Positions 13,027 to 21,593 of a DNA stretch of 64,000 nucleotides are shown piece after piece. Origin of the DNA: Chromatiaceae bacterium (GTDB lineage: Bacteria; Pseudomonadota; Gammaproteobacteria; Chromatiales; Chromatiaceae); NCBI GenBank assembly GCA_024235215.1, contig JACKMU010000009.1, positions 62,001-126,000 of the forward strand, in the 5' to 3' direction. Below the pieces are notes generated by a model that was given only the letters and a program-made list of their open reading frames with translations, had not been told where the DNA came from and did not search any database. The translations under genes and the position numbers were made by a program. Within the stretch, counting starts at the first letter, position 1; every line of letters starts with the position of its first letter.

Positions 13027-13040
13027 GAAGTGTACACTTC
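13027..13040. promoter_or_regulatory. Perfect 14-bp palindrome between parE and xseB
   Basis: GAAGTGTACACTTC is perfectly self-complementary and sits in the 300-base divergent region between parE and xseB. The rest of this region holds no gene. Such a site could be a dimeric-repressor operator for either side. I do not recognise the binding protein; it does not match LexA or NrdR boxes. Confidence 0.3.
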
Positions 13041-13164
13041 TGCAGTTTTCGGTGCGAGGTGTCCCAACACCGGCCGCTATAGTAAATACCGTTTGACCGC
13101 TATCAACAACGTGCGGTAGCTTTAGCCCGAACCTTCTCACCTGATCATCTTGACGAGCAGCTGC

Positions 13165-13404
13165 GTGGCAGAAAACAAAGATCCCGTACCACCTTTTGAG
13201 CAAGCCCTTTCCGAACTGGAAAAGTTGGTGGAGAGTCTGGAGCGGGGGGAGATGTCCCTGGAAGATTCTTTGCAAACTTTCGAACGAGGGGTCGAACTTA
13301 CCCGTATCTGTCAGCAATCTCTGAAAAAAGCTGAACAACGCGTCAGTATTCTCAACCAGAAAAGCAGCTCCGCCGGACTCGATCCATTCGAAAAGAATGA
13401 ATGA
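13165..13404 (+). CDS. xseB: Exodeoxyribonuclease VII small subunit XseB
   Basis: Small subunit that associates in several copies with XseA to form exonuclease VII. 79 residues from the GTG at 13165 (MAENKDPVPPFEQAL), which gives the family's usual N-terminus. A TTG five codons upstream is also possible and neither has a strong ribosome-binding site. The core FEQALSELEKLVESLERGEMSLEDSL and FERGVELTRICQQSLKKAEQRV is typical. The 3' end overlaps the ispA start by eight bases, so it is translationally coupled. xseA is not in the window. Confidence 0.92.
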   Translation: MAENKDPVPPFEQALSELEKLVESLERGEMSLEDSLQTFERGVELTRICQQSLKKAEQRVSILNQKSSSAGLDPFEKNE

Positions 13405-14296
13405 CCAACTATTCGGGCAGTACTTGAGTCGCTGCCGGGAGCGGGTGGAATCGGCGCTGGCAGTTATTCTTCCTGAGGCGAGCATACCACCGCAACGGCT
13501 GCACACTGCGATGCGCTATGTTACGTTGGGCCCCGGAAAACGGGTGCGTCCAATGCTGGTGTACGCGGCGGGAGAAGCGCTGTCGGCACCCAATGAGCGA
13601 CTGGACACCCCTGCCTGTGCAGTTGAACTGATCCACACCTATTCCCTGGTTCATGATGATCTCCCGGCCATGGATAATGACGATCTGCGACGCGGACGTA
13701 AAACCTGTCACCGTGAGTTCGACGAAGCGACCGCGATCCTGGTTGGAGACGCGCTGCAGAGTCTTGCTTTCAGGATCCTGGCCAGCGATAAGTCACCCGA
13801 TCTGGATGCGGAAACCCGTATCGACATGATCGAAACTCTGGCCATTGCCAGCGGTTCCCGCGGTATGGCGGGAGGCCAGGCTCTGGATCTGGCGGCGATC
13901 GGCCGGGAGATCAACCTGACTGAACTGGAGAACATGCACATCCATAAAACGGGAGCGCTGATACGCGCCAGTATCAGACTCGGCACACTACAGGCACCCG
14001 AGTCGGATCCTCTCCAGGTACGCGGTCTGGACCACTATGCGAAATGTATCGGTCTGGCGTTTCAGGTGGTGGATGACATATTGGACATCGCAGGCGACTC
14101 GCAGACCCTGGGCAAAACCAGCGGCAAGGACCAGGCTAACGACAAACCCACTTATCCCGCTTTGCTCGGAATGGAAGCTTCCCGCGATATGGCCGAACGG
14201 CTGCGTGAGGAGGCATTGGAGAGCATTCAATCGCTGGATGCCAAAGCGGATCCACTACGCTGGCTGGCCGGCTACATCGTTGAAAGATCTCGTTAG
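13397..14296 (+). CDS. ispA: Farnesyl diphosphate synthase IspA
   Basis: Condenses isopentenyl diphosphate with dimethylallyl and geranyl diphosphate to farnesyl diphosphate, the precursor of ubiquinone and undecaprenyl phosphate. 299 residues, the usual length for short-chain trans-prenyltransferases. Both aspartate-rich motifs are present: DDLPAMDNDDLRRG and, later, DDILDIAGD. The product-binding GKRVRP segment and GGQALDL are also present. It overlaps xseB by eight bases. In many gammaproteobacteria dxs follows; here it is absent. Confidence 0.95.
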   Translation: MNDQLFGQYLSRCRERVESALAVILPEASIPPQRLHTAMRYVTLGPGKRVRPMLVYAAGEALSAPNERLDTPACAVELIHTYSLVHDDLPAMDNDDLRRGRKTCHREFDEATAILVGDALQSLAFRILASDKSPDLDAETRIDMIETLAIASGSRGMAGGQALDLAAIGREINLTELENMHIHKTGALIRASIRLGTLQAPESDPLQVRGLDHYAKCIGLAFQVVDDILDIAGDSQTLGKTSGKDQANDKPTYPALLGMEASRDMAERLREEALESIQSLDAKADPLRWLAGYIVERSR

Positions 14297-14800
14297 GCGG
14301 TACATTTGACGGCAATTAGAGGTCACTTTTAACAGCACCGCCGGCAGACAACCGTGTATCGCTGTGCTTGCAGCAGTCTCTGATCAAGGCGATAATTGCC
14401 GGCTGCTTGGTTAACTGACCTCCAGGTTGCCAAATAACCGGAAAAACTGCAGGGTGTTCCCAATCGAAACTATCCGTTAGTTTGGTTTCTTCCAAGTGTG
14501 AAGCCTGTCGGCAGGTCACGGTACCCAGCGACGGAGTTCATTTTTCGCAGCAGCAGGCACTTCCAGTGCGCTGCGCACACCGTATCCACGCAAACGGGCA
14601 ATAACAGTGGCGATGAGGTGAGACACTGTTTGGGGGTGGTCCAGTGACGCCGGTTGAGGTTGTACCACACTTGATTGGAACCGCTGGATGAGACGCTGCC
14701 GGTCCAGTCTGGCAGTGCCGGGTAACCCTGCCGGCTACCCACACCGTTCTCACTGACTTATTTAAACCCAAGTCGTTCGCTCGACCTGAGGAGCAGGACA
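14297..14800. other. 504-base gap between ispA and folE2
   Basis: No full gene is present. A minus-strand frame inside it has protein-like composition (see the entry at 14516-14668). I could not see a Zur-type operator of the known AT-rich palindromic form upstream of folE2, although folE2 is zinc-regulated in several bacteria. Synteny with relatives that carry dxs between ispA and folE2 suggests this gap may be the scar of a lost or moved gene (inference). Confidence 0.45.
14516..14668 (-). other. Possible small ORF or gene remnant
   Basis: A 50-codon frame from a GTG at 14668 reads with natural composition, including HLIATVIARLRGYGVRSALE, and ends in NELRRWVP. It has no ribosome-binding site. 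The same frame is open for another 20 codons upstream without a start, which fits the tail of a decayed gene better than a real small protein. Family not recognised. Confidence 0.25.
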
Positions 14801-15613
14801 TTGACAGAGTGCGCCGCAAACAGTTGTGTCATCCCCGACGTCCAAAACAGCCCGGACGTCCGACGAATCGCCATCAATAAAGTTGGAATAAAGGATATCC
14901 GGCACCCGGTGCGCGTCAAGGATCGCAGTGACGGTGAGCAGCACACGATTGCCACCTTCAATATGTACGTGAATCTGCCCCATAACTTCAAAGGCACCCA
15001 CATGTCCCGCTTTGTTGAGGTGCTGAACAACCATGAGAAGGAGATCAGTGTCGACTCATTCAAGGAGATGTTGGTGGAGATGGCCGAACGTCTGGAGGCA
15101 AAGTCCGGTCATATCGAAATGAAGTTCCCTTACTTCATCAATAAAAAAGCCCCGATTTCCGGCGTGCAGAGCCTGATGGACTACGAAATCACGCTGACCG
15201 GTGAGATACATGACGGAAACCCGACCATGTACATCAAAGTGGTGGTGCCGGTCACCAGTCTCTGCCCTTGTTCCAAGAAGATTGCCGACCGCGGCGCCCA
15301 CAATCAGCGCAGTCACGTCACGGTACAGGTTCGCACCAGCGAGTTTATATGGATCGAGGAGATCATTGAACTGGTTGAAGGGGAGGCCTCCTGCGAGCTT
15401 TTCGGACTACTTAAGCGTCCGGACGAGAAATATGTCACCGAACGCGCCTATGACAACCCCAAATTCGTGGAGGATATGGTGCGCGACGTCGCTGCAATCC
15501 TGAACCAGGACGATCGTTTCAGCGCCTACGTGGTCGAATCGGAGAACTTCGAGTCGATTCACAACCACTCGGCATATGCTCTGATCGAGCGCGACAAACT
15601 GAGACAGGAGTAA
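14801..15613 (+). CDS. folE2: GTP cyclohydrolase I type IB FolE2
   Basis: Catalyses GTP to 7,8-dihydroneopterin triphosphate, the first step of folate synthesis. It is the alternative, metal-flexible enzyme that can replace zinc-dependent FolE. 270 residues from a TTG preceded by GAGGAG seven bases away. Diagnostic blocks: [19 protein letters not shown], the metal-binding [20 protein letters not shown] with its cysteine, [19 protein letters not shown], and [13 protein letters not shown] near the end. It stands alone after a 500-base gap. Confidence 0.95.
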   Translation: MTECAANSCVIPDVQNSPDVRRIAINKVGIKDIRHPVRVKDRSDGEQHTIATFNMYVNLPHNFKGTHMSRFVEVLNNHEKEISVDSFKEMLVEMAERLEAKSGHIEMKFPYFINKKAPISGVQSLMDYEITLTGEIHDGNPTMYIKVVVPVTSLCPCSKKIADRGAHNQRSHVTVQVRTSEFIWIEEIIELVEGEASCELFGLLKRPDEKYVTERAYDNPKFVEDMVRDVAAILNQDDRFSAYVVESENFESIHNHSAYALIERDKLRQE

Positions 15614-15617
15614 CGTC

Positions 15618-16286
15618 TCAGGGTTGTCTGCTAAGCACCAATACCGAACCCTGGACATCCATATTGACGCGCTGCAGAAAACTCATCCCGAGCAGCACCT
15701 GCCCGGGTGAGTTACCCTTCACCACTACGCCATCCACATTGATCAATTCGATATCACCAACCTGTACACTGGCCAGTGTAACCTGGTAAGCATCGGCAAA
15801 TCCGGAGGCGGTGCGCACCCTGCTTCTGGTGCCCTGCAACCGGTATGAGATACCCAGCCGCTTGGCCTCCACTTCACTCATCGCGATCGAGGTTGCACCG
15901 GTGTCGACCAGCATCTCGGTCGATCTGCCGTTGATACTTCCCAGAGTAACGAAGGCACCATGGGTGTTACGGGAGATGCGCACCTCACGTGCCTTGATCT
16001 CGGTAAAATTACCACCGTATGAGGCACCCAGCGGGTAGGTTTCGCGTCGACCATCCACCTCCATCACTGCCTCTCGCGGGTTCGCCGAGATTAACAGAAC
16101 TCCCTCCGAAGTACGCTGCCCAGCTCGCAGAAAACGCTGTTTACCATCGATCTCCACCATCGCCTTGTCGGAGAAGAGTGCCATCACCTTGACCCGCTCC
16201 ACTGCGCTTGCCGGAGTGCCTAACACCGTTGTCAGCAGAGCTGCTACCGGTAAATTCCATCTAAAAACACGCACCCTTTTTTTCAT
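15618..16286 (-). CDS. Periplasmic retropepsin-like aspartic protease
   Basis: 222 residues from the ATG at 16286 with a signal peptide (VAALLTTVLGTPASA, cleavage about residue 28). The C-terminal half is a retropepsin fold: the catalytic motif MLVDTGATSIAMS, followed by YRLQGTRSRVRTASGFADAY and ending in the flap-like VLLGMSFLQRVNMDVQG. This is the exported clan AA family of proteobacteria, whose substrates are mostly unknown. A dimer would be needed, since only one DTGA is present. It converges with folE2; their stops are five bases apart. Confidence 0.88.
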   Translation of the reverse strand: MKKRVRVFRWNLPVAALLTTVLGTPASAVERVKVMALFSDKAMVEIDGKQRFLRAGQRTSEGVLLISANPREAVMEVDGRRETYPLGASYGGNFTEIKAREVRISRNTHGAFVTLGSINGRSTEMLVDTGATSIAMSEVEAKRLGISYRLQGTRSRVRTASGFADAYQVTLASVQVGDIELINVDGVVVKGNSPGQVLLGMSFLQRVNMDVQGSVLVLSRQP

Positions 16287-16390
16287 TCCTCTAGACTCCC
16301 GGATTTCGAAACGAGGTGTCAGGTTCAATTTCGCCGCCCAGCCAACAATGGGTCAGCTGATGAAAAATCGAATCCGAACGGCTGATTCGA

Positions 16391-16909
16391 TCAAAAAAGC
16401 AGAGTCGCTGCCTGCAGCACCACGAACCCAAACAGACCAGCGACCAGATCGTCGAGCATGATCCCCAAACCACCACCCACCCGAGTGTCCAACCAGCCAA
16501 TCGGCCAGGGTTTCAGAATATCGAAAAGCCGAAACAGCAGGAATCCGGCGGCTAACCACCCCCAGCCGGTCGGCGCCAGCCACAGCGTGGTCAATAAACC
16601 GACCCACTCATCCCATACGATCCCACCGTGATCATGCACCCCGAGATCCCGAGCGGTCCGCCCACAAAGCCAGATCCCGAGCAGAAAAAACGTCCCGACC
16701 AACAACAGATAGAGCCAACCGGGAAGTGGTTGCAGCAGCAGGTAGAGCGGAACAGCTGCCAGTGTCCCCGCAGTGCCGGGCGCTTTGGGCGCGGCACCCG
16801 AGCCCAATCCGAACGCAAGCAGATGTACCGGATCGCGCCAACGGACCCGGCTAGTCGGTGGAGTGGAAATGCTGATACCCTCCTGCGCCGCTTTGATAAA
16901 GTGCCCCAT
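16391..16909 (-). CDS. pgpA: Phosphatidylglycerophosphatase A PgpA
   Basis: Removes phosphate from phosphatidylglycerol phosphate in the inner membrane. 172 residues, with FGLGSGAAPKAPGTAGTLAA at the start of the domain, IVWDEWVGLLTTLW, LFDILKPWPIGWLD and GIMLDDLVAGLFG. These are the conserved acidic and glycine motifs of the PgpA family. Four hydrophobic segments. The chosen ATG overlaps the thiL 3' end by 59 bases, which matches the length of characterised homologues. Last gene of the rib-nus-thi operon. Confidence 0.93.
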   Translation of the reverse strand: MGHFIKAAQEGISISTPPTSRVRWRDPVHLLAFGLGSGAAPKAPGTAGTLAAVPLYLLLQPLPGWLYLLLVGTFFLLGIWLCGRTARDLGVHDHGGIVWDEWVGLLTTLWLAPTGWGWLAAGFLLFRLFDILKPWPIGWLDTRVGGGLGIMLDDLVAGLFGFVVLQAATLLF

Positions 16910-17816
16910 CCGCAGCGAAACAGCGCACTCCCCGTCCCGCTTCGATCACTCCAATCCAGGTCAGGCCGCCATCGATCCCGGAAAGTTGTGCTTCGACCGC
17001 TGCACGGTGATCGGGCGGTACGGTAAAGCAGAGTTCATAGTCGTCTCCAGCACTTAACGGTAGCGACCAGTCCGCGCAAATATTGACCCGCTCCCCGACC
17101 TCTGGCGAAAGCGGCAAGCGGATCAGCTCCAGCCGAGCCGCAACCCCACTGCGTTCACAGATGTGGCCCAAGTCAGCAAGCAGCCCATCAGAGAGATCGA
17201 TTGCGGCACTGGCCAGTCCGCGCAGCGCCAATCCAGTGGCCACTCTCGGCAGGGGTTGTTCGAGACGTGTCATCAGGTAGTCTGAAGGTGACTGCGCCGC
17301 AGCTATCTGACGCAGTGCCAGAGCCGCATCGCCAAGCGTGCCGGTGACACCGATCAGGTCTCCCGGCCTCGCTCCATCCCGCTGCAGGGCCGCTCCCGGC
17401 GGGACGAAACCCTGTACCTGCAGACTGATCGTCAATGGACCACGGGTGGTGTCACCTCCCACCAACTGCACCTGATGGGGATCGGCCAGCGTGGAGAAGC
17501 CTCGCATGAAACAGGTGAGCCAAGCGATATCGACTTTCGGTAAAGTGAGTGCCAGCGTCACCCAAGCCGGCTCCGCGCCCATCGCTGCCAGATCACTGAG
17601 GTTGACCGCCAGCGCTTTGTGTCCCAGTCTCTCCGGATCGCTGCCCGGATGGAAATGAACCCCTTCCACCAATGTGTCGATACTTACTGCCAGATCCACA
17701 CCTGGCGGAACCCGCAACAGCGCGCAGTCATCTCCGACACCGAGCACGACATCCTTTCGTGGATGAGGTGTGGATGAGAAAAAGCGGGCGATGATTTCGA
17801 ATTCTGAGAGTAGCAT
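16851..17816 (-). CDS. thiL: Thiamine-monophosphate kinase ThiL
   Basis: Phosphorylates thiamine monophosphate to the active cofactor thiamine diphosphate. 321 residues from the ATG at 17816 (MLLSEFEIIARFF); the open frame extends 41 codons upstream but those residues do not fit the family. Motifs: GVGDDCALL, SIDTLVEGVHF, NLSDLAAMGAEP, VGGDTTRG, AIDLSDGLLADL and SAGDDYELCF, covering the Mg/ATP and substrate aspartates. It lies 200 bases downstream of nusB and overlaps pgpA. Confidence 0.95.
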   Translation of the reverse strand: MLLSEFEIIARFFSSTPHPRKDVVLGVGDDCALLRVPPGVDLAVSIDTLVEGVHFHPGSDPERLGHKALAVNLSDLAAMGAEPAWVTLALTLPKVDIAWLTCFMRGFSTLADPHQVQLVGGDTTRGPLTISLQVQGFVPPGAALQRDGARPGDLIGVTGTLGDAALALRQIAAAQSPSDYLMTRLEQPLPRVATGLALRGLASAAIDLSDGLLADLGHICERSGVAARLELIRLPLSPEVGERVNICADWSLPLSAGDDYELCFTVPPDHRAAVEAQLSGIDGGLTWIGVIEAGRGVRCFAADGALYQSGAGGYQHFHSTD

Positions 17817-17989
17817 GATTGGGGAGGACCAAGGGCCTGGGGCAGAGGATCGATGGCGAACGGTAGCGGTTTGCTGGTACCTACTCGTGCATAAATTCTC
17901 TTCATCCAACAAGGTGTTACCAGATCGCGTACAATCCAACAGCCTCCCATGCGCCGCAACATCGGCATTGTCAGCATTTCCTTGGCGCT

Positions 17990-18017
17990 CGGCCCTCGGC
18001 CCTCAACCCTCGGCCCT
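17990..18017. repeat. Four tandem 7-bp units (CGGCCCT)
   Basis: Immediately after the nusB stop codon the unit CGGCCCT occurs four times in tandem, the third copy reading CAACCCT. It lies in the 200-base nusB-thiL spacer, which holds no gene. It looks like replication slippage in a non-coding spacer; no function is implied. Confidence 0.7.
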
Positions 18018-18452
18018 TTATTTTTCCTGCAGTTCCGTTGTACGCACCTGCTTGGCCAGTTTGTCCAGTACACCGTTGACGTAGCGATGCCCCTGTTCGG
18101 CACCGAACACCTTGGCCAGTTCCACCGCTTCGTTGATGACCACCCGGTAGGGCACCTCCAGGCGATGAATCAACTCGAAAGCGCCAAGCCGTAGAATCGC
18201 TCGTTCAACCGGATCCACACTCTCAATCGATCGGTCGAGACAGGGTCGCAACTGCTGATCGAGCATATCGAGGTGCATTGCCACCCCCAGCAGCAGCACT
18301 GAGAAGTAGTTACCATCGAAGCCACCACGCTCCTGATCAGACAGAAACTGCGCCTGCACCTCGCGAATGTCACCGGGATCCTGACCGGTCATCTGCCATT
18401 GGTAGATCGCCTGGATCGCGCACTGCCGTGCTTGACTCTTCCTACTCGCCAT
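18018..18452 (-). CDS. nusB: Transcription antitermination factor NusB
   Basis: RNA-binding helical protein that with NusE forms the boxA-recognising part of rRNA antitermination complexes. 144 residues. Typical features: RKSQARQCAIQAIYQWQMTG at the N-terminus with the arginine-rich RNA-binding face, the central DRSIESVDPVERAILRLGAFEL, and the C-terminal VINEAVELAKVFGAEQGHRYVNGVLDKLA. It follows ribH by 16 bases in the usual order ribH-nusB-thiL. Confidence 0.96.
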   Translation of the reverse strand: MASRKSQARQCAIQAIYQWQMTGQDPGDIREVQAQFLSDQERGGFDGNYFSVLLLGVAMHLDMLDQQLRPCLDRSIESVDPVERAILRLGAFELIHRLEVPYRVVINEAVELAKVFGAEQGHRYVNGVLDKLAKQVRTTELQEK

Positions 18453-18468
18453 GGACCGCTATCAGTTG

Positions 18469-18939
18469 TCAGCCGATCTGCCGCAGCAGATTGACCATTT
18501 CAATTGCCGAAATGGCCGCTTCCGCGCCCTTGTTTCCGGCCTTGGTACCAGCACGCTCGATCGCCTGTTCGATAGTGTCCACAGTCAACACGCCAAACGC
18601 GATCGGTATACCGTGTTTCAGAGTGACCTGTGCCATTCCTTTTACACATTCACCGGCCACATACTCAAAATGAGGCGTGCCGCCCCGAATCACCGCGCCC
18701 AGCGCAATGATGGCGTCATGCTCGTCTTTTGCCGCAATCTTCTCCAACACCAAAGGCATCTCAAATGCACCTGGTACCCGCACCACGGTGATATCCGACT
18801 CATCGGCACCGTGCCGTTTGAGCGTATCCAGCGCACCACTCAACAGGCTCTCCACCACGAAACTGTTGAATCGGGAGACAACCAGACAGAATCGGGCTTG
18901 CTGTACCGACAGTGCCCCTTCGACAAATTTTATTGGCAT
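18469..18939 (-). CDS. ribH: 6,7-dimethyl-8-ribityllumazine synthase RibH
   Basis: Penultimate step of riboflavin synthesis: condenses 5-amino-6-ribitylamino-uracil with dihydroxybutanone phosphate. 156 residues. The ligand-binding segments are present ([59 protein letters not shown]). The catalytic histidine sits in GGTPHFEYV, between the RGGT loop and the EYV helix. The product should assemble as a pentamer or 60-mer. Spacing to ribBA is about 50 bases. Confidence 0.96.
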   Translation of the reverse strand: MPIKFVEGALSVQQARFCLVVSRFNSFVVESLLSGALDTLKRHGADESDITVVRVPGAFEMPLVLEKIAAKDEHDAIIALGAVIRGGTPHFEYVAGECVKGMAQVTLKHGIPIAFGVLTVDTIEQAIERAGTKAGNKGAEAAISAIEMVNLLRQIG

Positions 18940-18990
18940 AACTTAAAAATCCTTGAGCCGCTCAAAAGCATCTTCCCTACAGGATAGGTT

Positions 18991-20106
18991 TCAATCGTGT
19001 CCAACGTAACCGACCACTTCGAGGTTGAAACCCGATATACCATATAGACTGGTCGGAGCACTCATCACGCGCATCTTCCGCACACCGAGATCACACAATA
19101 TCTGGGCACCAATACCATAGGTCCGCAGGTGTTTGATCTTATCAGCGGGTATGCCCGATTCATCCTCTTTCCGCTTGAACTGCAAATTCCGCATACGCTC
19201 TATTATTTCACGACTGCTGTCGTGATTGCGCAGCAAAACGATCACGCCAGCGCCTTCCTGAACAATGCGCTGCATCGCGTTGGTCAACGGCCAGCCACAA
19301 TGCTCGTGCTGGGTGGAGAAGAGGTCACACAGGGTGTTCTGCATGTGTACACGTACCATGGTGGGTCTACCTGGGTCGACGTCACCGTAAACCAGCGCCA
19401 GATGCAGCTCATTATCGACACAATCCTGATAAGCATGCATGCGGAAATTGCCGTATTCGGTCGGAAGTAAGCAGTCGCTCACCCGCTCCACGGTCTTTTC
19501 GTTGCGTACCCGGTATTGGATCAGATCGGCGATCGTACCAATCTTCAGATCATGCTCTTGCGCAAATTTCTGCAGATCGGGGCGCCGCGCCATGGAACCA
19601 TCTTCGTTCAAAATTTCCACGATGACAGCAGCGGGCGTCAAGCCCGCCAGACGCGCCAGATCACAGCCGGCTTCGGTATGTCCAGCCCGGACCAATACAC
19701 CTCCCGGCTGAGCCATCAATGGAAAGATGTGACCAGGCTGAACGATGTCCCTGGGTTCTGCATCCGGCCTCACTGCTGCCAGAATGGTGGTCGCCCTGTC
19801 GGCTGCTGAAATTCCAGTGGTCACACCTTCAGCGGCTTCGATTGAGACGGTAAAATTGGTACGGTGCGTCGATTCGTTGACTCCGACCATCAGCGGAAGG
19901 CGCAGCTGACGACAGTGCTCCCTGGTGAGGGTGAGACAGATCAGACCGCGTCCGTAGCGCGCCATGAAGTTGACCGCCGCCGGGGTGACCAACTCCGCAG
20001 CCATGACCAGGTCACCCTCGTTTTCCCGCTCCTCATCATCCATGATGACAACCATTCTTCCATGACGCAGCTCCTCGATGATCTCTTCTGTCGAATTCTG
20101 ATCCAT
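18991..20106 (-). CDS. ribB: DHBP synthase RibB fused to a degenerate GTP cyclohydrolase II domain (RibBX type)
   Basis: 371 residues from the ATG at 20106 ([16 protein letters not shown]). The N-terminal half (about 1-205) is an intact 3,4-dihydroxy-2-butanone 4-phosphate synthase: [22 protein letters not shown] and [15 protein letters not shown]. The C-terminal half aligns with GTP cyclohydrolase II but has lost its chemistry. Where E. coli RibA has three zinc cysteines (CLTGDALFSLRCDC), this protein reads [13 protein letters not shown], putting asparagine and histidines at those places. The later HGGEGRGIG-type motif is also missing. It therefore probably supplies only the RibB activity, as in other gammaproteobacterial RibBX proteins, and a separate RibA is expected elsewhere. 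Confidence 0.92.
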   Translation of the reverse strand: MDQNSTEEIIEELRHGRMVVIMDDEERENEGDLVMAAELVTPAAVNFMARYGRGLICLTLTREHCRQLRLPLMVGVNESTHRTNFTVSIEAAEGVTTGISAADRATTILAAVRPDAEPRDIVQPGHIFPLMAQPGGVLVRAGHTEAGCDLARLAGLTPAAVIVEILNEDGSMARRPDLQKFAQEHDLKIGTIADLIQYRVRNEKTVERVSDCLLPTEYGNFRMHAYQDCVDNELHLALVYGDVDPGRPTMVRVHMQNTLCDLFSTQHEHCGWPLTNAMQRIVQEGAGVIVLLRNHDSSREIIERMRNLQFKRKEDESGIPADKIKHLRTYGIGAQILCDLGVRKMRVMSAPTSLYGISGFNLEVVGYVGHD

Positions 20107-20288
20107 ATTCCTGGGAATACCCGACCTAATGGCCATGGTTGCGGAAAACGCGTAATAGTACCAAACATGAATCCTGGAGAAAAACTGGTTTTTTGTGGTG
20201 CCTAACTGGCACCCTCTCCCGTTACAGGTGTGGTGGTCAAGCCAGAAATTGCCTGCTACACCCTCCGGTTATCGCCTGCGGCTCCCCA

Positions 20289-21338
20289 TCAGAGCAGTTG
20301 CTCGATTCGGTCCCTGCCTTTGGCCTTGGCGCGGTAGAGCGCTTCATCAGCGCGTTTGATCAGATCCGTCTGCAGATCGCCCGGGCGGTACTGGGATACG
20401 CCGATGGAGATGGTCAGACGCCCATAACTCTCACCGGTCTCGCTGCTTTTCAGATTGCCCGACGAAGTGGCTTTGCGGATTCGTTCCGCCACCCGGCAGG
20501 CACCGGTACCATCCAGTTGCGGTAGAATGATGGCAAACTCTTCACCACCATAACGCGCAGCAACATCCTTGCCGTCGACACAGCTCTTCAATGTGGCGCC
20601 AACAAAACGCAACACCTTGTCGCCCACAAGATGACCGAAAGTGTCGTTAAACTGTTTGAAATGATCGATATCGGCCAGCAGCAGAGAGAAAACCACCTCC
20701 TTCTCCTGGTTGTCCCGCAGCAGCCGCTCCAACGCGATATCGAACGCTTTGCGATTGGCAATCCCGGTCAACGCATCTGTCAAAGACTCCTCCCGCACCT
20801 GCTCCAACTCCCGTCGTAACTGATCCACCTCTTCTAGTACGCCGCTCATCTGCGACTCCAGTTCCCGCTGCGACCGCTCCATGCTGCGGGTGTCACCAAG
20901 CACTCGTTGTACTTCACTGTGCATCACGTCAGATGTTGGCGAACTATCGAGAAAATCGGCAAATCTGTCCAACGCATCGGCGTACACGGCAACCTTTCCA
21001 CTGGAATGCCCGACCTCTCCCTGAATACCAGTGATGATGCGCCTTAACTCCTGACGCATCAGCTCTATCGCCTCATCGTCCTGTACAAAAAACTTTCGAT
21101 AGAGATCCCAGAGCAACTTGTCATCGAGCGTGTAGCCACACATGAGCAGCTTTTCAAAAGCGCTCTTCAGCGCTTTGTTCTCCCCAGTCACAACCTCGTA
21201 TCCGGTCCTGAAGTTGAGTGGTGACGGGGGTATGCGGTGTTTCGACAGCAGCGCCAGCGCAACGCGCAAGTGTGAGGAGGCTTCTTCGTAGGATTCGGGA
21301 TATGGATTCTTTTCCAATTTGTTATTTGACCTGTTCAA
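20289..21338 (-). CDS. Diguanylate cyclase (GGDEF) inserted in the riboflavin operon
   Basis: 349 residues, cytosolic. The N-terminal 170 residues form a helical sensory region without membrane segments; a coiled coil (about 140-185) leads into a GGDEF domain with the TDALTGIANRKAF entry motif, ADIDHFKQFNDTFGH and an active-site GGEEF. The usual inhibitory RxxD five residues before GGEEF is absent (DGKD there), so product feedback at an I-site is not expected. It probably makes c-di-GMP. It lies between ribE and ribB, genes that are otherwise adjacent in this operon type, on the same strand but with a 255-base gap upstream and about 180 bases downstream. Confidence 0.92.
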   Translation of the reverse strand: MNRSNNKLEKNPYPESYEEASSHLRVALALLSKHRIPPSPLNFRTGYEVVTGENKALKSAFEKLLMCGYTLDDKLLWDLYRKFFVQDDEAIELMRQELRRIITGIQGEVGHSSGKVAVYADALDRFADFLDSSPTSDVMHSEVQRVLGDTRSMERSQRELESQMSGVLEEVDQLRRELEQVREESLTDALTGIANRKAFDIALERLLRDNQEKEVVFSLLLADIDHFKQFNDTFGHLVGDKVLRFVGATLKSCVDGKDVAARYGGEEFAIILPQLDGTGACRVAERIRKATSSGNLKSSETGESYGRLTISIGVSQYRPGDLQTDLIKRADEALYRAKAKGRDRIEQLL

Positions 21339-21593
21339 GTTCGTTGTGACAAATCCTGGCAGTGCGCGAATCTCCCGCCGCCACTGGGTACTGGCGGTTG
21401 TTAATAAAACAGTGTGAAACCTCGCTATCTCTGCCGATCCTACTCATGCTCACAACAGATACGGAATTCGACCAATGCTTGTCTTCGGCCGTTTACAGGA
21501 AATATTTAGCAATGAATTCAATTAGATAGCAACGTACAAAACGATATTAACGATAAATACCGTCTAGGAGGGAACCAGTGTTGTGGGAACTAC

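Noticed and set aside
20107..20288. Possible FMN riboswitch upstream of ribB
   Set aside because: None of the conserved FMN-aptamer segments (AGGGGC-type and related junction motifs) is present in the minus strand upstream of ribB. Only a GGTGCC/GGCACC inverted repeat is seen there, with no T-run after it.
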